In this document: positions 52,146 through 59,505 of the stretch, in pieces | How the letters are laid out: the number at the start of each line of letters is the position of its first letter | Position numbering within the stretch: the first letter of the stretch is position 1 | Origin: Alviniconcha marisindica | Lineage: Eukaryota; Mollusca; Gastropoda; Provannidae | DNA: 64,000 nt | Reading direction: 5' to 3' | Assembly: GCA_018857735.1 (NCBI GenBank) | Contig: JABMCL010001116.1 | Location: 2,459,501 to 2,523,500, forward strand | Made by a program: the position numbers and the translations under genes | The notes under the pieces: generated by a model | The model's database searches: none | The model's input: only the letters and a program-made list of their open reading frames with translations | Told to the model about the DNA's origin: nothing

Positions 52146-53156
52146 TGTGCGTGCATGCATGTGTGCGTGCATGTATGTGTGCCTATGCTACTGCTTCAGC
52201 AGACACATACGCTGATACAGATTCACACAGCTGAATTAGATACCCAGGCTTTTGTTTTTTAATAACCACACAAGTAATGCAGCCAAGACATTTTCATGTC
52301 TAGACGGATTGCCAATCTGGCTGCAGCATTTTCACTTCCATTACTGGGGTCATACTAGCACCATGTTTTAACTTTAAACATACCTCTGTTTGGTTTATGA
52401 TAAATGGAGATTTCGCCAAGCCGTAGACCAAGCTTACTGTGAAATAGAACAAAATGCAAATATAATTATAGACAAGTTACATGTCATTATGAGTACACAA
52501 CTCTACTCCTATACATATCACATAACTGTTGATGAAATTCAATGGGAAACAAGGTATAACCCTGCACCCCCTTTTGTTGACTTTGACTGTCACTGTGACA
52601 ATTTGACAATAAAGCTCCAGTCACACAAACCACTTAGTTTTACTTTCACTGGTTTGTTTTTGTTTTATCATCATCAACCAAAATAATTCACCTTTATGAC
52701 AGAATATTCATCTAATTAGTTCTTTTTATACTTTTCTTTGCCATTTTGAAACAATGATCTAACTACAGAAATTATTAACCCAGCGTTCTTTTCAACCGTT
52801 TGTATGTTTTGATCTTAAGCCAGCTGCATGGACAAGCTATACTCTGTGTTCACCAGTTTGATGTTGACAGTTCGAAACCTGACAAAGCAGTACCAAAGGA
52901 GTATGATCTAAGCCTATTATTCACTACAGACATTTCCGCTGTCAATGTGTTCCTTCTCCTAGTCCTGCAACTGGCTACGGTTTCAATGTACGAGTCTGCG
53001 GCGCCCCGCCATTGGCAAAATGGGATAGTGAAGGAAGTCAAAAGGCAAAACTAAACATGAAAAAGCGTACGTTGCGACCAGCGCAGACAGTTCGGGATGG
53101 GAAGTTCCTGCGAGAAGTATTATCGGACCCTTGGTCCCTGGTACTAGAGAACTCAT
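38299..53156 (-). CDS. PRPSAP: PRPSAP: PRPP synthetase-associated protein
   Basis: Nine exons on the minus strand: 53156-53071, 52436-52384, 50705-50639, 50089-49917, 49178-49063, 48342-48120, 41186-41116, 40539-40396 and 38457-38299. Phases join perfectly to 363 aa (human PRPSAP2 is 369). It starts [20 protein letters not shown] and ends [12 protein letters not shown], close to the vertebrate C-terminus. It has the phosphoribosyltransferase fold of PRPP synthetase, with conserved [10 protein letters not shown] and [14 protein letters not shown] blocks. The acidic insertion ([17 protein letters not shown]) and the degraded PRPP loop ([10 protein letters not shown] in place of DDMADTCGT) mark the non-catalytic associated subunit rather than PRPS. 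Known role: cytosolic regulatory subunit of the PRPP synthetase complex in nucleotide synthesis. It is head-to-head with NTHL1 (336 bases apart). The exon 6 acceptor and exon 7 donor are flanked by junction-derived arrays, and the exon 9 acceptor abuts a (TG)n tract. Assignment to PRPSAP1 versus 2 is not possible. Confidence 0.95.
38458..38580. repeat. (CA)n microsatellite forming the PRPSAP exon 9 polypyrimidine region
   Basis: CA/CACACA runs on the plus strand (TG repeats in the PRPSAP transcript) start immediately at the exon 9 acceptor (TGTGTGCAG|GTGG, minus strand). The acceptor has no ordinary pyrimidine tract; a TG/UG repeat takes its place. Confidence 0.95.
38970..39170 (+). pseudogene. 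short acidic ORF, possible transposase N-terminal remnant
   Basis: The 66-codon ORF begins with a basic segment, [15 protein letters not shown], followed by a Ser/Asp/Glu-rich stretch. That layout resembles the acidic N-termini of domesticated or piggyBac-type transposases, but no catalytic region follows. Upstream 38840-38880 is locally CpG-rich (GATTCGCGAGCTC). It lies in a PRPSAP intron on the opposite strand. Identity is not established. Confidence 0.2.
39540..40330. repeat. ~41-bp minisatellite, ~17-19 copies, PRPSAP intron 8
   Basis: Units of ACCCTCCTTGGTCTACCCAC then TCTGCCTGGTCCACCCCACAA, 40-41 bases each. 41 mod 3 is 2, so each frame cycles through all three readings and none meets a stop, which explains the three overlapping long ORFs here. 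The array ends about 65 bases from the exon 8 donor. Confidence 0.95.
40901..41115 (-). repeat. tandem partial duplication of PRPSAP exon 7 and its donor
   Basis: Two copies (40901-40988 and 40989-41078) follow the genuine unit (41079-41165) with a period near 88-90 bases. On the minus strand each contains the exon part (CTCAGTGTGGTTGGAGATGTT ... GCAATCATTGTG, in pieces) and the donor. The middle copy keeps GTG|GTAAGT; the distal one has GTG|GCAAGT. The middle copy carries a 4-base insertion that breaks the exon frame. The upstream exon half and the acceptor are not included. Confidence 0.85.
41200..42060. other. PRPSAP intron 6 sequence without recognised elements
   Basis: Unique-looking sequence, with a weak local duplication of CATGCTTCAATAATACCAGTCATGAAATCTGGG near 41728 and 41792. 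No coding signal. Confidence 0.4.
42070..42142. repeat. (AT)n microsatellite
   Basis: About 70 bases of AT dinucleotide with a few TT breaks. Confidence 0.95.
42774..43204. repeat. 43-bp minisatellite with TATAAAA in every unit, 10 copies
   Basis: Ten units of CCTAGGGTATAAAACTCCCT followed by ACAACCTTCACTTTCCCTGC. They are highly homogeneous. Each unit carries GGTATAAAA, a perfect TATA-box match, but no transcript is suggested by context (PRPSAP intron 6). Confidence 0.95.
43500..43780. repeat. ~34-bp minisatellite, 8 copies
   Basis: Units CTATCCCTCACCATGGGCAA followed by TAAAAATCAATTAC with small variation. Confidence 0.9.
43828..43883 (-). repeat. dispersed SINE-like repeat, copy 2
   Basis: Reverse complement of the blocks at 5237-5293 and 44301-44357 (GTAAGTAAGT, TTACACCCAGTCAACC, TTATATCAGGG). 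It is followed by a tandem duplication of about 64 bases (TCTGGTGTGGTGATCAGCTC units at about 43886 and 43949). Confidence 0.7.
44301..44357 (+). repeat. dispersed SINE-like repeat, copy 3
   Basis: GCCCTGATATAACCGTACCG then GTTGACTGGGCATAAAACAC and (TTAC)n, almost identical to the copy at 5237. Confidence 0.75.
44360..45950. other. PRPSAP intron 6 stretch with a compound CA/TG microsatellite
   Basis: No gene is recognisable. A poly-G tract lies at 45067-45088, and a compound (CA)n/(CATGTATG)n microsatellite at 45430-45625 produces periodic His-Thr/Val-Cys ORFs. A (TTAG)n run at 45958-45972 precedes repeat copy C. Confidence 0.6.
45975..46530 (+). repeat. dispersed ~600-bp repeat, copy C
   Basis: Same block order as copies B and D: CACAGGGCCACTTCAGGCAA, GAGTTAGTCCCTTCAATATT, CACATAAGGCTGGTATCACT, CCATATGGCAGCAAGAAATC and CTGGAAAAAAGTCAAGAGAA, with a Lys/Arg/Ser-rich reading frame in the second half. 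Confidence 0.85.
46749..47374. mobile_element. PIF/Harbinger-like MITE with TIRs and TTA target duplication
   Basis: The left end AGCCCATTCTTAATTGGGCG (46749) and the reverse complement of the right end, AGCCCATTCTTAACTGGGCG (from 47374), match over about 33 bases with two or three differences. The 626-base element is flanked by TTA on both sides (46746-46748 and 47375-47377). A 3-base TTA duplication with a TIR and no ORF is the hallmark of a PIF/Harbinger-derived non-autonomous element. Internal sub-repeats with GTTCGGCGAA-type text occur near both ends. Confidence 0.85.
47625..47850 (+). repeat. tRNA-like SINE
   Basis: ACATGGCCTAGCAGTAAGGCG (A-box region, about 47629) and CCTGTTTGATTCC (B-box region, about 47671) are correctly spaced for a tRNA-derived head, followed by a non-tRNA body. 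It lacks a full cloverleaf, so it is not called as a tRNA gene. Confidence 0.5.
48343..48660 (-). repeat. ~62-bp array derived from PRPSAP exon 6 acceptor
   Basis: Five units abut the exon 6 acceptor. On the minus strand each unit reads through GTATTGTTTTCAGCTTCAC, then ATTGTTTGGC, TGTCCAG and ATCC. The genuine junction is GTCCAG|ATCCCAGA, and the array repeats CCAGATCC (or CCAAATCC) four more times. Thus the last bases of the intron and the first four of the exon are part of the repeat unit. Every unit also holds a second pyrimidine-rich TTTTCAG. Confidence 0.85.
49519..49912. repeat. poly-C/CT-rich tract beside PRPSAP exon 4 donor
   Basis: Nearly 400 bases of C- and T-only text with imperfect CCCCCATACTTCCTCCTTCC units. 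It ends a few bases from the exon 4 donor (exon ends 49917, minus strand), so the transcript carries a long G/A-rich run just inside the intron. Confidence 0.9.
50165..50485. repeat. 105-bp tandem repeat, 3 copies, PRPSAP intron 3
   Basis: Units begin GTCAGTCTTACCAC or ATCAGTCTTACCAC and include TCTGTCAAGCA, TCTGCAGTCCACAAATCT and CGCAGTTAGTAATTCACTCA. Few differences separate them. Confidence 0.9.
51078..51700 (+). repeat. dispersed ~600-bp repeat, copy D (full length)
   Basis: From TAGTAATTGGATTTTAATGT to GACATCAGACGTCCCCAGCC. The second half keeps an open frame (51384-51698) ending in a Ser-Asn-Asp-Ser-Pro-Lys-Ile-Pro-Asp type motif that is also readable in copy E, which suggests the family descends from a coding 3' end. 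Confidence 0.85.
52078..52140. repeat. (GT)n microsatellite
   Basis: GT run with a GTGCGTGCATGC-rich extension to 52190, in PRPSAP intron 2. Confidence 0.95.
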
Positions 53157-53492
53157 CTTTCAGCAAATTAATCGACAGACGCTGTCTGTCCTCTAGAACA
53201 CTGCGTGTTCAACACGTTCGTAAAAAAAAACAGAGCCTACAAATGACCTTGACATTTACCCTGTTCTCCGCAAGCATCCGGAAAGTAATTTACGCACACA
53301 AATAAAATAATTAATGAAATTAAAATAAAATAACCACATGGAATTAATGAATTTGAAGAAAGAAGATAAACAGAGAGATTTAAATATCAAATCACTTTTT
53401 TCCTTTCATTATATCAGGAGTTGTGGACACATTGACCTCAAGGTCAACCTCATTTGCATGAAACCCGCGAATCTATGGTGATGTAATGTGTT
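53157..53492. promoter_or_regulatory. divergent promoter of PRPSAP and NTHL1 with two ERR-type elements
   Basis: The 336 bases between the two start codons contain TGACCTTGA at 53244-53252 and its exact reverse complement TCAAGGTCA at 53438-53446, the extended half-site bound by ERR and NR5A nuclear receptors. The second lies within TTGACCTCAAGGTCAA, 7-base arms around a 2-base spacer. An ETS-like CCGGAAAG lies at 53279-53286, and an octamer ATTTGCAT at 53452-53459. No TATA box is obvious. Sites are seen directly; use as a shared promoter is inferred. Confidence 0.55.
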
Positions 53493-54021
53493 ATGTGTAC
53501 ACCTTGGTTTTGTCTGCTACGTTTGTTCAGGTCTGCAAGTTACCAGTTGTTTCCTGCAAAGATGTCGCAATCAAAGTATTTCACGCGTCATAAGATAGCT
53601 ACATCTGCACAACTGACTCACCAACAGCAGGGTGATGGCAGTTCAGTTGGCCAGGAGAAGAAGCAAGCTTCAAAACGTGAGAGCAAAAGGCAGCATGTGA
53701 AAGTGGACTATCAAAACGACTGTCACGAACATGCCAAAAAGTTAAAAAACGAACCCAGCCAAATAAAAACAGAACCAATTGACAGCGTAAATTGTCCGTC
53801 GTTGAAAGCGTCACCAGAGGCGGTGCAGTACGTGTTTAAAGTGAAAGATGAACCGAAGGCAAAGACTATGAAATGGGGGCCACCACTATGGCAAGAGCAA
53901 CTTGCTAATGTTTTTGAGATGCGCAAGTTCAGAGATGCGCCAGTCGATTCCATGGGATGTGATGTCATAGGCGACAGAAGTGCATCACCTAAAGTAATTG
54001 TTTACAGAATTACAGAGAGAG

Positions 54022-54056
<35 letters not shown>

Positions 54057-57000
54057 CCACCAGGTACATGATGGAGTGTTGCTATAGCGGGCTGCATCTG
54101 GTATCAATTATAAATTATAAACATGAATATAAATGTACTGTAACTGTGCAGTTCACTGGATGATATCAGTATCATGAGTATACATTACATGTATGTATGT
54201 TGCATGTGAAACTCCAGCATTAGTTTCAACCAGCTGTGATTGACCAACTCAGTCAGTGACAAAGAGAACTATGAAATGGGCAATTCATAATTTTTTAATA
54301 ATATTTGTTTTTAGTACTTCATTGTCCCTGGTGGGAAATTTGGGTCACCTTACATAGGTCATACACAGCAGCCGCAAGAGCAGTGTCAGACTGTTACCCA
54401 TTCCTATCTGTATGGGTGTGTTAGTGTTGTTCACTTGTTGCTGTTTGTGTGTGTGATGTGTGTGTGTCTGGGGGGAGGGGGGGGGGGTACTTAAATTTTA
54501 ATATGCTCATGAATCAGTAATTATACGTAAACTAATATTGTGATTTTTATTAAGTACTAGACCTGGTAAAGTAGTATTACTATTAGTATTAAACTTGTAG
54601 GGAAGATGGTTGACTAATTTGTTAATGTTATGCCCAGTCGACCATGAAGATTATCAGGGCAAATATTAGACAGGAAAAAATGTTTAACTTTAACTAATAT
54701 CATATGTAAATCAGTGTATAGATTAATTGAACAGAATCAGATTTTCCTCTGTTCTTAGAAGTTAAAATGTTTCCTGTTCTTTCTAATGTCACTTCAGACA
54801 TACCGATACCAAGTGTTGCTGTCGCTGATGCTATCAAGCCAAACAAAGGATGAAGTGACATCAGGTGCCATGGGGCGCCTTCAGCAACATGGCTGCACCA
54901 TCGACAACATCCTCAAAACACCGGATGATCAACTTGGGAAACTCATCTATCCTGTGGGATTTTGGAGGGTAAGCGCTGTTCTTGTTCTGTGTGCAAAGTT
55001 CTGCTGTAAAGTATTAAAGGACAAATCCAAGGTTAGGGCTGATTTTTGACACAATTTCCATTAAAGCTCGCTGAGAACGATGATGTAGGTGAAACTGATC
55101 TGAGGGTTATAAATGCATGAAAAAAGGCATTTTCTGTCGTACCGAAAGCGTCGCCACAAATCACGTGATCATATGCCTGCTACATCACACTGGGGAGTCA
55201 CTGCAAAATGGCCAACTCGAGCTCCAAAGACGAAATTGATACTTTGCCCAAGAGACCCACAAGGATACAGCCGTATCAGTTTGAGCCTGTCAGGCAGGAT
55301 TTTGAAAGAGTACCGGAACATCATGTCAGCTTCGAAGCAAACCCCATGCAGTATTCCATGGGGTTTGCGAAATTGCACTCACTGAAGTGCTCGCTACACA
55401 AATGGCGTGATGCGGCGCTGCAAGAAAGTCAGCTCGTTTGAATTGTATAAATTTAATCCACTTTCGCCTCACTGTGGGTCGATTGCACGGGAGCTCGTGC
55501 ATTGTTATACCTGGGGTCGTCTGCGAATTGTTACAGTTCGTGGCAACACAGTAGGCCGGCATAGTTAACTTTTTTGTCGACCACACGCATACACAGTTTA
55601 CTGAAGAATCTAAGATGGCAACCGCACTGACTCTCCAGACTGACGTCACTTCCGGGAAAGCCTACAGAAAATAAAATTGATTAAAAACCCAATTAAACAT
55701 TTTTTATATATATCTTTTTTCATTAAACCTGAAACTAGTGACTCATTTGTTAATCATTTCGATGGTCATTTTGCATACTTAAAAACCTTGGACTTTTACT
55801 TGATTGTGAGCTGAATGAATTTGTTCTAATTTGAAAGACTCAATGAGATTCATGATCTATTTTGGTGTTTAAATTTGTTTGTTTGTTTTTGTTGTAACTA
55901 CTAAACTAGTGATTGACTTGCTTTTTTTCTCTTTGTACTAATTCTGTTCAAAGTAGAATAATAAACTATAACAATAACAGTAGATGTGAAGATGGCAGAC
56001 TGGCACAAATTAATATAATTGTGAGCAAGTGCTCTTTGTACGTTTTTACAATAATCCCGCCCCGGTTATCAGATCCATGCAATTTCATTACTGTACTGTT
56101 AGTAACCCGGGAACCGGTAGCAGACGACACTTTTGTTTTGAAGCACTGCGTGTTGCGTAACGCCACATGGCCTTCACACAGCCGACCGGCGATAGCCGCT
56201 GGTGCGCGCCATTTTCAAATCTGTTTACTCCCTTAATATTTTGACCGCTTGTTTGTTTACCTACTCCTTGTTCACCTAGTCCTTTTTATGCAGCAAGCCA
56301 TGTGTAATGTAATTTGGCATCTTAGAATGTTTATTTAGATCTTATTTAGACGCAGGGTCAAGCTTAATCAGTAGCCGATGCCTCTCTAGGTCCATTCTTT
56401 TTATAGCCGTCGTCTGCATGGCGCATTTTCTGTGTAGTACTAGTGAATAGTAGTGAATCGTTGTTTTGACTCGATTAAAGTAATTCTGTGTCGATCAATG
56501 CTTTGTCGTATAGTATTTTGCTTAGCTGACTTCATGTTTAGTGTTTATTTTGGGTTGAAATTAACTTATTAAGTATTGTGTACTGTAGAAGCTAAGTTAT
56601 ATTCATAGACTACTTGGTATCACTATCAGCGCTGCTGCGACTAAAATAACGCGCCCCAGGCGAAAGTTCGCACCGATTGTTTTAGTACTAGTCTTTGAGT
56701 GTGTCTTGCTTCTCTTATAGAGCGTTGTATTGTAATTGTTATGTACCATTTTAACCGTGGGAGCGTGCACTTTATTCTGATGTAAGTTTTATTGACAGTT
56801 ATATTTTGTACATTGTGTTAGTTGTGATTTAGTTGTACGAATCTGCTTATAGACAGGTGCAAGCCACACTTCCCACTCTTGTTGTAAATTAAATAAGTCA
56901 TGTGTGTACATTTTGTTTATACGGTTTAAAAGGTTGTAACTGTAGCTTTTATTTGATGTATTTCATGTTTTAATTAGTTATTGTTGAGGAAACTGTATTT

Positions 57001-58233
57001 GTGCGGGCCAAGGAAACACAATAGTCAGCCATTTTGTGGTCCAGAGGGCTGATTTCATTGTAGCGATAGCGTGTGTTCTTTGCGGCCCCGCAGTTCTCTT
57101 ATCTATGCGTGCGCGTGAGGATTTTGGGTGTGCTGAGAAAGTTGTCTGCTGCTGTAGAATAAAGCCTGTTTGTCGTCGCCGCCTGCTGTGGCCTCCATTT
57201 TGACTGACTCCGCTGCCTGTGTCCTGTCCTTCTACCACTCCACTCCATTACATAATAATAATAAATATTTTATGTGGTTCATCGCTATTTACTTATTCAG
57301 TCTAAATCACTAAATCAGTGTAAATCACTAAATGAGTCTTAAGCACCCTAGAGCAGGTGATAGCGTAGCTAACTGAATCCTGTTACTTATGTCAGTATGT
57401 GCACTATTACTTATTAGTAATAATAGTATTAGTATTAAACTATTATTAATGTCCTGTTTTGCTGCCCTACTGCTTATAGCAAACTGACACTGTAGTGACA
57501 GTTCAGTATGTTTATCCTTCTGTAGCATAATCATATTACAATTACTGAGACTTGAATTTTTCAAAAGTACCTGAAGCAGTGAAGGTAAGATGACCTTAAC
57601 CTAAGACAAGTAAGAGAATGAAGAAATTCAGGTCACAGTTTCAATCACTAGGGTTTCTGCTGGTGTACTAGTTTTGTTATTTCTTTTTGTTTTGTTTTTT
57701 GTTTGTTTGCTAGCTTCATAGTCATTGTCACATCACAGTGCATTTATCTGTTTTCACATGTTGACATTTTTAGTAACTTTACCTGAGTGAGGTGCCAAGT
57801 ATCTAAATCTGATGACTTATGTTCGTCAGAGGAAGGTAGACTACATCAAGAGAACATCCAAGATTCTCAAAGACAGCTACGACAGTGACATCCCTGACAC
57901 GGTTGACTTGATGTGTCAGCTGCCAGGCGTGGGCCCCAAGATGGCACACTTGGCCATGAAAAGTGCGTGGAGCACCATCACAGGGATTGGTGTGGACACT
58001 CATGTGCATCGCATCTCCAATAGGCTGGGCTGGGTTCGAACCAAGCAGCCAGAAGAGACAAGGAAAGCCCTTGAAGAATGGCTGCCCAGGTCAGTTCCAT
58101 TGACTGTATGCACTGTGTGTGTGTGTGTGTGTGTGTGTGTGCACGCGCACATAGCATGCTTGTGTTGTTTGTGTACAGGAGAGGTAGGGGTGTGTGTGCA
58201 TGTGTGTGTATGTGCTTGCATGTTTTGCGCATG

Positions 58234-58283
<50 letters not shown>

Positions 58284-58595
58284 ACATGCACATGTGTGTG
58301 TGTGCATGCGTGTGTGTGTGTGTGTGTGGTGTGTGTGTATGCGTGTGTGTGTATGCTACATGAGACAGAGAGCTGGACAGACAGGCAACAATTAACTGCC
58401 TTACAAAGTTACAGACATGTCCACTGTTTTTGATATGTACAACAATGAGGACTAGACACTCAGTCTAGTACCCACACAAGTGACAAGACCACAAAAATGT
58501 GGAAACTCCTGTTATTCTGAACATTGTTGTCATCTTTGAAAGTTATTTTCTCTCAAAGATGTGATTGAGCAAGTACTCTTCTGTTTATAGTAATT

Positions 58596-58657
<62 letters not shown>

Positions 58658-58684
58658 ATACATGCGTGTGTGTGTATGTGTACA

Positions 58685-58743
<59 letters not shown>

Positions 58744-58912
58744 ATGTGCCTGCATGTGTGATTGCAGAGAGCACTGGAGTGAGATCAATCACCTCTTGGT
58801 TGGGTTCGGACAACAGACATGCACACCAGTTGCACCAAAATGTGTTGGCTGCTTGAACAAGGACATCTGCCCATTTGCCAGATCACCAGCCCCCAAGAAA
58901 AAGGAGAAATAA
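53493..58912 (+). CDS. NTHL1: NTHL1: endonuclease III-like DNA glycosylase/AP lyase
   Basis: Four exons: 53493-53993, 54798-54968, 57830-58089 and 58768-58912, phases 0, 0 and 2, giving 358 aa. It removes oxidised pyrimidines and nicks AP sites in base excision repair, in nucleus and mitochondria. The catalytic helix-hairpin-helix is [13 protein letters not shown] with Lys261. Asp280 (VDTHVHRI) follows 19 residues later, as in human NTHL1 (K220/D239). The C-terminal [4Fe-4S] ligands are Cys329-x6-Cys336-x2-Cys339-x5-Cys345. Two starts are in frame. ATG 53493 adds [20 protein letters not shown], which has Arg and hydroxyl/hydrophobic residues and no acids, like a mitochondrial presequence. ATG 53562 gives a 335-residue form with a basic NLS-like [10 protein letters not shown]. 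Divergent from PRPSAP. Intron 2 carries a THAP fragment and a candidate LTR; intron 3 is mostly (TG)n. Confidence 0.95.
55208..55565 (-). pseudogene. frameshifted THAP-domain fragment with opposite-strand YQFEP ORF
   Basis: On the minus strand from 55563, an ORF begins [12 protein letters not shown] and runs through a RRKWIKF block to APHHAIC, matching the C2CH zinc-binding THAP layout (Cys-x4-Cys, conserved Trp). The expected Cys-x2-His-Phe end is present only after a one-base frame change (CSEHF at about 55380) and is followed by a stop. On the plus strand, ATG 55208 opens a 77-codon ORF containing IQPYQFEP, a phrase seen in invertebrate P2X7-like zinc-ribbon proteins. Both sit inside NTHL1 intron 2. 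I see a decayed transposon- or duplicate-derived piece, not a working gene. Confidence 0.5.
56097..57252 (+). mobile_element. candidate solo LTR
   Basis: A block of about 1.15 kb with distinct, CpG-richer composition starts TGTTAGTAACCCGGGAACCG and ends CTCCACTCCATTACA. An AATAAA lies at 57159-57164, about 90 bases before the end, followed by a GC-rich stretch. This is the U3-R-U5 style of a Gypsy-type LTR. No internal coding region, primer site or matching target duplication was found, so it remains a hypothesis. Confidence 0.35.
58114..58757. repeat. (TG)n tracts filling NTHL1 intron 3
   Basis: Three long TG blocks, 58114-58142, 58236-58348 and 58599-58742, with short interruptions. Intron 3 runs from 58090 to 58767, and the final block ends about 25 bases before the exon 4 acceptor. 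They give Cys-Val and His-Thr pseudo-ORFs. Confidence 0.95.
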
Positions 58913-58982
58913 GTCAGCTCTCTGGTGAAAAAAGAAAGAGAAGTACATGTATATATATATAAATATGTGTGTGTGTCAGTGT

Positions 58983-59009
58983 GGGGGGGGGGGGGGGGGG
59001 GGGGGGGGG
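58983..59009. repeat. 27-base poly-G run
   Basis: Uninterrupted G tract in the presumed NTHL1 3' UTR, 70 bases after the stop codon. Confidence 0.95.
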
Positions 59010-59164
59010 ATGCTATGAGATGGCATGTTCTTTTATTTCCCAGCTTCAGCTGGATTTTTTGTTTGTTTCTCCATGCATCCTTTGTTTCTGTTTTATGAGT
59101 ATATATGTAATGTAGTTAAACTAACAGCATAATAATTAATATTGTGATTAGGAATTTTAATACA

Positions 59165-59288
59165 TTATGCCTCTGTAACTCTGAAGGGAGGCTGGAGATG
59201 TCTGATGTCTCCCCGCTGTCTTGAATCTTAGAGCTGTCATCTGATTCCTTTTTCCTATCTCTCTCGTTTTTCTTCCTAGTCCTCTGGG
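59165..59288 (-). repeat. dispersed ~600-bp repeat, copy E (3' fragment)
   Basis: On the minus strand it matches the last 120 bases of copies B to D (GAATCAGATGACAGCTCTAA, GACATCAGACATCTCCAGCC). Read in frame it gives SDDSSKIQDSGETSDISSLP, similar to copy D ([20 protein letters not shown]), so the differences spare the reading. Confidence 0.7.
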
Positions 59289-59289
59289 C

Positions 59290-59505
59290 AAGATCAGGTG
59301 GGTTATCCTCAGAGCCAGGTGCATGTGGGGAACAGGGGGGCAGGGCTAGATCAGGTGAGTTATCCTCAGAGATGGGGGGGGGGTGGGGGGCAGGGAAAGA
59401 TCAGGTGGGTGGTGGGCAGAAGATCATGTGGATTGACCTTGGATCCTGGTGGAGAACAACTCGGGGGCAGGGCAAGATCAGGTGTGCTGTCCTCAGAGAC
59501 AGGGG
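59290..59505. repeat. ~50-60-bp G-rich minisatellite, 4 copies
   Basis: Units carry AGATCAGGTGGGTTATCCTC followed by AGAG and a variable GGGG/GCAGGG stretch. The array lies exactly between repeat copy E and the truncated end of the Gypsy relic. Confidence 0.75.

Noticed and set aside
52850..53041. Minus-strand ORF ending FELSTSNW as alternative PRPSAP exon 1
   Set aside because: It could join in phase but lacks the conserved [15 protein letters not shown] strand found in 53156-53071, which matches the PRPP-synthetase N-terminus.
53012..53305. 97-codon plus-strand ORF
   Set aside because: It is antisense to PRPSAP exon 1, whose N-terminus matches the family and has a phase-consistent donor.
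58078..58745. Cys-Val and His-Thr ORFs around NTHL1 intron 3
   Set aside because: They are translations of (TG)n repeats.
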